DNA of 64,000 nt from Rugalucina vietnamica. Its lineage: Eukaryota > Mollusca > Bivalvia > Lucinida > Lucinidae. The position numbers and the translations under genes are program-made. Below the pieces are notes generated by a model. It saw only the letters and a list, made by a program, of their open reading frames with translations, was not told where the DNA came from and did not search any database. Position 1 is the first letter of the stretch; each line of letters starts with the position of its first letter. Location of the stretch: the NCBI GenBank assembly GCA_964017185.1, contig OZ024871.1, positions 60,873,226 to 60,937,225 on the forward strand. Direction: 5' to 3'. Below, piece after piece: positions 56,659 through 64,000 of this stretch.

Positions 56659-59600
56659 ATGTCGTTTGCACCGTTTGGTCGCTGTGAAACAGACTTTCAG
56701 AGACAAATGGGGGAAAAAACAATTGAAGCCCTATCAAATAGACTTCTGGAATTAGATTCTTTGATCGAAACGAGAGATGAAACGCCTCAGTCTGCTTATA
56801 TCAGCAGTTTTCATGATGATGATGAACCCCCACAAACTGACCCCCCACGTACAGATTCTCAACTCGGAGGCCCTCACATTGACCCCCCAGCTACAGACGG
56901 ACTCCAGAATCAGGATGACATCGACACACACAAATTCGTTGACAGTATGAGAAATAAAAATACAGTCAGAAAGACAAAGGGTGACATGAAAAAGTTTGAA
57001 GAATTTCTAGCATCTCAAAATGAGATGAGAGCAGTACATGAAATCGATGCAAAACAATTGGATTCGTACTTGGCCCGTTTCTTTCTATGTGTTAAAAAAA
57101 GTAACGGAGAAGAATATGAGCCAGACTCATTGAAGGCTTTTCAATCGAGCATCAATAGACACATCAGTGAAAAGGGCATTAAAATAAACTTATTAGAGGA
57201 TAACGATTTTAAACACTCGAGAGATGTATTAATGTCTAAAAGAAAATTATTGAAACAGCAAGGCAAAGGAAACAAAGAAAATAAAGCAGAAGTGCTTTCT
57301 AAAGAGGAGATAAATGTGTTATATGAAAAAAATCTGCTTGGGACAGGTAATTGGGCTTCAGTTTTCTTCTACTTAGGTTTTGACCTTGTCAAGACACAAG
57401 CTGAGCTGTACAGCCAAAGCAAAGGAAATAGAGCTTGTCAAATTTTTTGTAAAACTTCATTTGTTTTCAGCGTTAAATCAGTATTCAGTTATCATGTCGG
57501 TACTTCGAGCCACCAATCTTAATTTGGATGTAAATTATCTGGCATATTTTAATTACATCACTCAAACATGTCCGTGAAATGTATACCCTGTCATACCCCA
57601 CTATTATATATAAAATAAAACGGGTTTACATGGGATAAATATACATATTTTTCTTTTTTTATTTAAAGCAGAGATTAAGGATGTTCAGTGAAACCGCCTC
57701 AAATGAACACACTCAATCAATGTTTTGAACAAAAGTAAAAACAAAATAAATAAATAAATATGGAATTTCAAGTTTTAAAGCCAAAAAAGTTGCTGGTCTT
57801 TGCTTAAGCTTGTTTTATTAATGTGATGGAAAGTTACATACATGTTTCTGAGTTCTGACATCTTCCTATCCTACCCAGTCTAACACTTAGCCACAACATT
57901 ATGAAAACATGCCCATGCGATGCAGAGATTTTTTTAGCTGTAAAAAATGAAAATTTCCCAGAAAAAGTTTGATATTATTAATATTTTTGTTCAAAACATA
58001 CATTGTGGGTACACGCTAGAACCGCCTCACCGAGGTATTTCTAACGAGTACCCACAATGTATGGTATGAATCAAAAATAAAAAAAATTGGTATACCCCTA
58101 CATACCCCAGTTCTTCTGTATAAAAGTGGGGTTTACAGGGGTATACACTACACAGACATATTTCTCTGATGAATAAAATATAATGGTTTGATCCTTTGGA
58201 AACAGTAAAACATTCAAAGGGAGATAGTATGCAATTTCGGGTAATGAACCCTCATCAGTAGCCCTTGTTAAACCGGCAACGATAGCTAGACTATAGTTCT
58301 ACAATTTCAAGAATTTATTCGAGGTCTAAAAGACACATGAATTCCTATACAAGGTCAAGTAATGAAGTATGTTTCTAAACATAAGTGTTTTGAACTCTGA
58401 ATATCTGAATATCTTTACTGATCTCAAACATGTCAAAGGACCGAAAGAAAAATATAATCTGCACTATGGATCCGATGATGTATGGGGAGACTTTTTAGGG
58501 CTGCCACACGGTACAACAGCTGCAGTAATAGGAAATAAAATATTAGTTCCTCTTTTTAGTGAAAATTATGCATGTTATGTGCAGTAAGAACGCACTTTCT
58601 ATCATATGACATATACACCAATGATAGCAAACACAGTTTGTTTTCCGACACTGGTTGAAGGGTCAAGTTGATTTTGCTGTCGAAAACATATCTGTTTGAA
58701 TATATTAAAAGTAGCCTTATATACATGTCTTTCACCTTTCATAATCTCACATACATGTATTTTTATCTTTGTTCCAGCAAATGCCAGGGCATTGGTGAAT
58801 TTAATGTATTTAAACAATACGATGCACCTTGGATTGCGGAGTAACGAAGTACATTCCAATCTACGTTGGGGGGATTTAGAGCTCCTTACTAATGCAACTG
58901 GAGAAGAATATCTTGAATATACGGAGAGGGCGACTAAGACTAGGACCGGAGTCACTAGTGACTGTCGTGCTTTTAAACCGAAGATGTTTGCACAGCCTGG
59001 TTAGTATTAAAGATATATCACTGTAGTACTAAATACTCAGTTGAGATGATTGATGATTGCAGCCAGGTGCGACACAGACCGGCCAGTACAGTCTCAGAAC
59101 GCTAGAATCTTGATATTTAAGATTTAGAAGAAGACTGATGTACTATCCACGAAACAAAACCAAGAATGCTGATCAACTATGCAGTTACTGCACAACTGAT
59201 CTACTTTTCTTTTTGCATACTCTTTTGCAACCCTAATGTCTTAAAAAGTGCCACAAAAATTTGAAAATCTATACACCCAAAATTTAATTTGAAAAATAGG
59301 CCTTTTGCTTGTGCAAGGGAGATAATCCAAAAACCTTAACATTGAAAATCCAGCAAATATGTGCAATGATTTCAAGAGTTTGGCACTCAACTTAGTACAT
59401 GTATACTATACAATTTTGTTTTGGTTTGGTGCATTTAAAATGAAAAATAATCAATTTAGATATTTTCCAGGAAAATACTGTAGTTACTTCTCTTGCTGAC
59501 AATTTAACAATGGAAAAGGCCCTATTGAAAATACTTTTTGGGCATTATATTTTTATTAGTGTAGCGATTTTCAACTTTTTTGTGTCCCTTTTTACGACTT

Positions 59601-60529
59601 CTGAAATGCAATATTGTGACATGGCAATATTTTTCTTGAGGTTTTTAATGTAGTTTCTGGAAGATGGTGTATTGACAAGGAGTCAAAAAACAAGTCTTGA
59701 GACAAGGCTCATTGTAATTATAAATTTACTTTTTCTTTTTTCAGATAATCCACGCTGTCCAGTAAAAGCCTATAAAATATACAAAGCCATGCGTCCTGAA
59801 GAGATGCAGGGTGTGGACACACCATTTTACCTTGGTATTGGGAAGAAAGAAAAATGGTTTGTGGGTCAAGCCATGGGAAAAAATACTATTGGCAAGCTAG
59901 TTAAGTCAATGTGTGAAGAAGCAAAAATTCCTGGAAAAAAGACAAATCACAGTCTTAGAAGAACGGCCATTACAACACTGGTTCATTCTGGCGTTGACCC
60001 AACTATAGTGCAGCAGTTATCAGGCCACAAAAAAATTGAATCAGTCAATAATTACAGTACAGCTTCGATACCTCAACAGAAAAATATGAGTGGGATTATT
60101 ACTGATTTCACAACTGGGGGTGATAATCAAACAAACCAAGATGATGATAATGAAGAAAAGGCAGTGACAAGATCTTCTCAGGAATTTGTTGAGAATATCC
60201 TAAATGAAATAACTATGTATGAAAACTTACACCTTGACAACATTCAGTTGGCAAGTACATCAACTGACAAAACTCCCCAGATCCCTGCAGTGTATTTTCC
60301 CAATCATATGTCTCCAAATCAGAACACCTTTAAGAAGTCTCTAACTGTTTTCAACAGCCAGAGTGTCCCATCTGGTATCCATCGGAGTGGCTTTCCGTTT
60401 TCTGATTACCCAAATACTATTTTAGCAGGTGCTAGCATATCAGGAAATGTAACAATTAATATGAATACTAGAAAAGGGAGGAAAAGGAGCAGTGCTGAAG
60501 CACATATATCTGATAGTGAAAGTGAATAA
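56659..60529 (+). CDS. Crypton-type tyrosine recombinase (DUF3504-like), three coding exons
   Basis: Exons 56659-57346, 58778-58999 and 59745-60529 join in frame (phase-1 introns, GT-AG) to 564 codons; the ATG has A at -3. Residues 1-90 are acidic and low-complexity (a PPQTDPPRTD region). About 95-185 is a SAM-like DNA-binding domain (KTKGDMKKFEEFL). The catalytic domain starts near 215 with R250 (LGLRSNEV), K283 (RATKTRTG), H372-x-x-R375 (NHSLRRT), H398 (SGHKK) and Y407 (NNYS), the full tyrosine-recombinase set. A C-terminal tail (410-564) is Asn/Ser-rich and ends in a basic RKGRKRS patch and acidic SDSESE. Such proteins cut and rejoin DNA through a phosphotyrosine; relatives in animals include Crypton elements and domesticated ZMYM/QRICH-type proteins. 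No element ends were found, so active element or domesticated gene remains open. Confidence 0.85.
57347..58777 (+). other. Intron 1 of the recombinase gene
   Basis: GTAATT donor and TTTGTTCCAG acceptor. It contains a 14-bp perfect inverted repeat extended by more pairs (57999-58012 / 58048-58061, TACATTGTGGGTAC), ATACCCC/GGGGTAT pieces (58090-58145), a reversed copy of a dispersed module (58195-58290) and an open frame at 58369-58587 with a possible donor GTAAGA. The frame reads NLHYGSDDVWGDFLGLPHG; I do not recognise it. Confidence 0.6.
59000..59744 (+). other. Intron 2 of the recombinase gene
   Basis: GTTAGT donor and TTTTTTCAG acceptor. A dispersed module, also at 19260-19460 and 61668-61906, occupies about 59060-59240. 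No exon is recognised. Confidence 0.6.
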
Positions 60530-61364
60530 TTGATATTCTTTCTTGAAAAACAATGAGCTCTTTTCTTTAACATTTATTGTGACACTTTAAGCTCCAAGAA
60601 GGAGTTGTTATTCAATTCATGTTAAATGATTTAAAACTTTTTGTGAGCGTTTTCACATTTGCAAAATCTTCTCATGGCACAACTTGTTACGTATGATAGT
60701 TCATACATGCATAGTCTACCCAGGTGGATGTCTACAGTCTAGGCTGATCGATTATCAGAATCTCCAAGTTCTTTCTTATGTACTGTGCAGGTCATTTCAA
60801 CAACATCCAGAAATTGTTGCTCATGGTTTTGTGTTTTACACCGACATTGTTCATACAGACATGTAATAAGACTCCTGATCAATGGTTTTCTCAACAAGCG
60901 TTACTACTTCATCTTGGGAGCTTCTAGCTCTCGAAAGTGTTTTTTCTTGATACAAGGTGATGGTAATTTTCAGGGGAACACCCTAGTTGTTTTTGTTGTC
61001 AAGTTTTTTCTTGATACAAGGTGATGGTAATTTTCAGGGGAACACCCTAGTTGTTTTTGTTGTCAAGTTTTTTCTTGATACAAGGGGAGGTAATTTTCAG
61101 GGCAACACCCTAGTTGTTTTTTTGTGTTTTTTTTTTGTTGTTGTTGTCAAATAATTGTCTATTGCTGATCTTGTTGTTGTATTGGTTTTGCTATATGGGA
61201 AATAATTAAAACTGGGGAAATAATTAAAGCCTAAACTCAGTGGTAACTAAAACTAAATGTTTGATACCTGAGAAGTGTCAAATTAGAATTTCCCAGGCAT
61301 ACATGTATTTCATATTGTACATGCTTTTATAAGCTACATGTAACATCATGAGGGAGAGCTGTCA
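60530..61364. other. Downstream region of the recombinase gene with 64-bp tandem repeat
   Basis: Three tandem copies of a 64-bp unit (TTGATACAAGGTGATGGTAA... starting at 60947, 61011 and 61075), the third diverged. No clear polyadenylation signal close to the stop codon; AATAATT occurs at the stop itself. Frames at 60684-61024 are not supported. Confidence 0.5.
60947..61120. repeat. 64-bp tandem repeat, about 2.7 copies
   Basis: The first two copies are identical over the unit ACCCTAGTTGTTTTTGTTG; the third has GGGGAGG for GGTGATGG and other changes. Confidence 0.85.
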
Positions 61365-61365
61365 T

Positions 61366-61563
61366 CTAGTTGTAGGGTGTCAGACTCCGAATCAAGGTAT
61401 TGGTTTCAAACATGGCTTGGGTACTGTTTTGTGTCCCTGAGCAAGTCACATATAGAACTGAAAGAACATGTACCAATTAATACCAAGTTTGTGATGGCTT
61501 TGTCCCAACATGACTCTAAAATTGTTGACTGGGGGCGTTATATCACAAAAACAAACAAACATA
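61366..61563 (+). mobile_element. tRNA-derived SINE, degraded
   Basis: TAGTTGTAGGGTGTCAGACTC looks like a tRNA head, then TGTGTCCCTGAGCAAGTCAC, a body motif typical of molluscan SINEs (general knowledge), and a 3' end GGGGGCGTTATATCACAAAA followed by ACAAACAAACAT. The frame 61377-61655 across it is not a gene. Confidence 0.55.
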
Positions 61564-61667
61564 TTAATGCTGTAGGTCAGGGACAGTCAGAACTGCCCAC
61601 ATGCTGTTCAAAGACAAGATCAATCCTTTTAAAGGGAGTATTTGGTGATGATTGATCATAAATTGAA

Positions 61668-61906
61668 ATTGAGCTGTGTCATGAAAAAACAATATGGTAT
61701 CTGAACAGGTCCGACTCAAACTTAGCTGTACAAGCACTGAAAATGGCTAAAGAATGGAACTTTTTGGATTTAGAAAGTAAAAGAATTGTACTATTCCTGT
61801 AGTGTAAACAAAGGTGCTGATCACCTTTGCAGTTACTGCAAGCCTGATGTATGCCTTTGTTTTCAAATATGCAAAATGCCGGGTTTTCTCATGACACAGC
61901 TCAATT
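61668..61906. mobile_element. 239-bp TIR element (TTGAGCTGTGTCATGA family)
   Basis: Ends AATTGAGCTGTGTCATGA (61668) and the complement TCATGACACAGCTCAATT (61906) are inverted. The interior CTGATCACC...GCAGTTACTGCA is shared with 19420-19450 and 59190-59215. Non-coding MITE. Confidence 0.65.
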
Positions 61907-62127
61907 TTGTTTTCATTTTGATTAAATTTCTTTAAAAAAAAAACAACATGTTTTTTTTATTCACTAATTCATGTGATAGTTATTGAAAATAATGTTCTGG
62001 AATTAAATTTTTGAACATCATTTCTTTCTTTCTTTTTTCCATATAAATGGTCTTTTGAAACCTTTTATGCATTGAACTGTACTGAACAGAAAAAATCCTC
62101 TTTCAAAAAAAATATATGATAAAAAGA

Positions 62128-62303
62128 TCATGATATGGCAATTTTCATATCATACCCTGTATCAACCCTCAACTCCCGTATCAGCCCTCGACTCCCATAT
62201 CAGCCCTCGGGCCTTCGGCCCTCGGGCTGATATGGGAGTCTCGGGCTGATACGGGAGTCTCGGGTTGATACAGGGTATGATATGAAAATTGCCATATGAT
62301 AAT
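62128..62303. repeat. Near-perfect palindrome (about 175 bp)
   Basis: Arms ATCATATGGCAATTTTCATA-type with TGATACGGGAGTC units on each side. The centre near 62215 is GGGCCTTCGGCCC. Each arm has three diverged copies of a TATCAGCCCTCGACTCCC unit. Confidence 0.8.
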
Positions 62304-62591
62304 CTCTATATACCCTCTACAAAAAATTTGCATTCGAGTGTCTGGCTGTTGACATTCTCTGATCTCGTGACTCATGTCCGGAAGTTCCCATGAAGATTCG
62401 CTTTGCATAACCGGCCAGTTGCGCCTAACGACATTACCAGCCGTGAATTTTGGCATTTCAAATGGCAGAATATTTTCCCAATTTTAGGGAAAAGGCCTCA
62501 TTCATTCCCAAGCCCTGAATCATGATGATTTCATTGATAATGCAAGAATGTCTTAATTATCTATAATTGGCAAGAAGCATGCATTTATTTT
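62304..62591. other. Spacer with remnant of the ATACCCCGCC-family head
   Basis: CTCTACAAAAAATTTGCATT then CGAGTGTC at about 62314-62342 matches the part of the 31651 element just after its head hairpin. Otherwise nothing recognised. Confidence 0.4.
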
Positions 62592-64000
62592 TAGCTCGAC
62601 TGCACAAAGTGCATGGAGCTATTGCAGTCACCCCGAACGTCCACGTTCCTGTTACCGTTCCTGTGCGCGTGTGTGTCACAGTTTTCTAGAAGTCCTTATC
62701 TTGACAACCACTCATCAGAAAGCATTCATGCTTGGACCATAGATCCCCTGTAGGGATAGCTTTCATTCCATGTCATCGGACCTCTGGATCTAGGCCAGGG
62801 GGTGGGGCTGGAGGTTAAAATCTAGACCACCTTCAAAAATGGCTCTTCTTGCGTTAAAGTTTTCTAGAAGTTCATTTCTTGACAACCATTCATCAGAAAG
62901 CATTGATACTTGGGCCATTGACACCCTGTAGGGTCGGCTTTCATTCCATGGCATCGGATCCCTGGGTCCATGTCAGGGGGTGGGGCTAGAGGTTAAAATC
63001 TAGAACACCATTAATGATAATTGCTATTCTAGGAGTCTATATCTTGAAAACCTTTTATCAGAAGGCTTTCATAATTGGACCATAGATACCCTATAGGGCT
63101 GAGTTTCATTTCATGGCATCGGATCCCTGCGTCCATGCCTGGGGGGTGGGGCTACAGGTTAAAAACTAGAACACTATAAAAAATGGATGTACTGCTGTGT
63201 TCTACAAAGAGTCCATATCTTGACAACAACTTATCATAAAGCATTCATACTTCATACACTTTAGGTTCCATGACATCAGACCTCTGGGTCAGTCAGTGGG
63301 GTGGATCTAGAGGTCAAAATCTAGAACTCCCTGAATTTCTTTTTCTTTTTATTTTTTAATAGAAACAACTTAGGAAGATGGTTGGTCATTCATCTTTTAA
63401 CTTTGTCACACTGACTTGTGTGTCATGACAATAAGGGTTGGTTGACCTACTTTCCATGGTTCAGTGATTTTGCCTTATATCTTGACACTCAATTAGTATA
63501 TTTGCATACTTCTTTCAGATTATGAGTAAGTATGACCAGGCCATTGACCACAATATACTTATAGGTCACTGTGACCTGATTTCACGGTTCAGTGATTTTG
63601 CCTTATATCTTGATACTCAATTAGTATATTTTCATATGTCTTTCAGATTATGAGTGAGTATGACCAGACCTTTGACCCCAATATACTTACAGGTCACTGT
63701 GACCTAATTTCACGGTTCAGTGAGTTTGCCTTATATCTCGACACTCAATTAGTATATTTTCATACTTCTTTCAGATTATGAGTGAGTATGACCAGACCTT
63801 TGACCCTGAAGTATTCCTAGGTCACTGTGCCCTAATTTCATGGTTCAGTGATTTTGCCTTGTATCTCGACACTCAGTTGGTATTTTTTCATACATCTTTC
63901 AGATTATGACTGAGTATGACCAGACCTTTAACCCAAACATACTTATAGGTCACTATGACCTAATTGCCTGGTTCAGTGATTTTGCCTTATTTATATCTCG
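62592..64000 (+). mobile_element. Helentron-like tandem-repeat element, AGCTCGACTGCAC family, cut by window end
   Basis: Head TAGCTCGACTGCACAAAGTG and the same order of units as 27347-30727: four units of about 185 bp, then about 130-bp units with AGGTCACTGTGACC (near 63563, 63693, variants near 63830 and 63945). The tail is outside the window. This copy has no nested element in the visible part. Confidence 0.75.

Noticed and set aside
1-64000. Search for a Helentron Rep/helicase, a Harbinger transposase or other autonomous partner
   Set aside because: No such motifs were seen in any frame; all elements of those classes here appear non-autonomous.

Overview
The window is eukaryotic nuclear DNA from an invertebrate animal, most probably a bivalve mollusc (inference). 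It is AT-rich and gene-poor, and spliceosomal introns are visible. Nearly everything recognisable is transposable-element sequence: Penelope-like, LINE, Ty3/Gypsy, Crypton-type, tRNA-derived SINEs, many TIR/foldback elements, and many copies of Helentron-like tandem-repeat elements with (CCGT)n-rich heads. No bacterial operon, rRNA, CRISPR array or functional tRNA gene is seen. I made no database search; family names rest on motifs and element structure.

Only two stretches look like conserved protein-coding sequence that is not obviously dead. (1) A three-exon gene at 56659-60529 (+) reads through to a 564-residue tyrosine recombinase of the Crypton/DUF3504 type with an R-K-HxxR-H-Y set. Its short upstream region carries two CCAAT boxes, an E-box, a YY1-like site and an ETS-like site. 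(2) One exon at 35275-35408 (+) encodes 44 residues of a mitochondrial carrier closest to SLC25A16; its other exons are not in view.

Layout. 1-9.4 kb: an old TIR element (923-9420) whose arms are built of ACATGTAAA-type words, interrupted by two Helentron-like elements (1037-4682, 7313-9301) and by another TIR element (5216-6507). 9.8-11.6 kb: nested TIR elements. 11.9-22.85 kb: a very large inverted repeat centred near 15.15 kb, with arms full of ATTCATGAAT words, interrupted by a Penelope-like retroelement, a 0.94-kb and a 3.2-kb TIR element (the latter holding a foldback element and a SINE) and a Helentron-like element. 24.7-26 kb: a dead LINE. 27.3-38.5 kb: nested tandem-repeat elements around the SLC25A16-like exon. 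39.2-53.14 kb: one Ty3/Gypsy element with two LTRs, polypurine tract, PBS region and 5-bp target duplication GGGCC, inserted into a SINE and then broken by at least five later insertions. 53.7-55.5 kb: another nested pair of tandem-repeat elements. 56.4-60.5 kb: the recombinase gene. 61.3-64 kb: SINE, foldbacks and the start of another tandem-repeat element.

Three patterns merit attention. Several unrelated TIR families share one architecture, with arms built from many copies of a short family-specific word around a unique core; two copies share a 300-bp core but carry different arm words. Several tandem-repeat families independently carry AGGTCA half-sites in every monomer, one of them as a consensus oestrogen-response-element palindrome. 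And the nesting gives a readable order of insertion, including one clean TAA target duplication that can be compared with an empty site.
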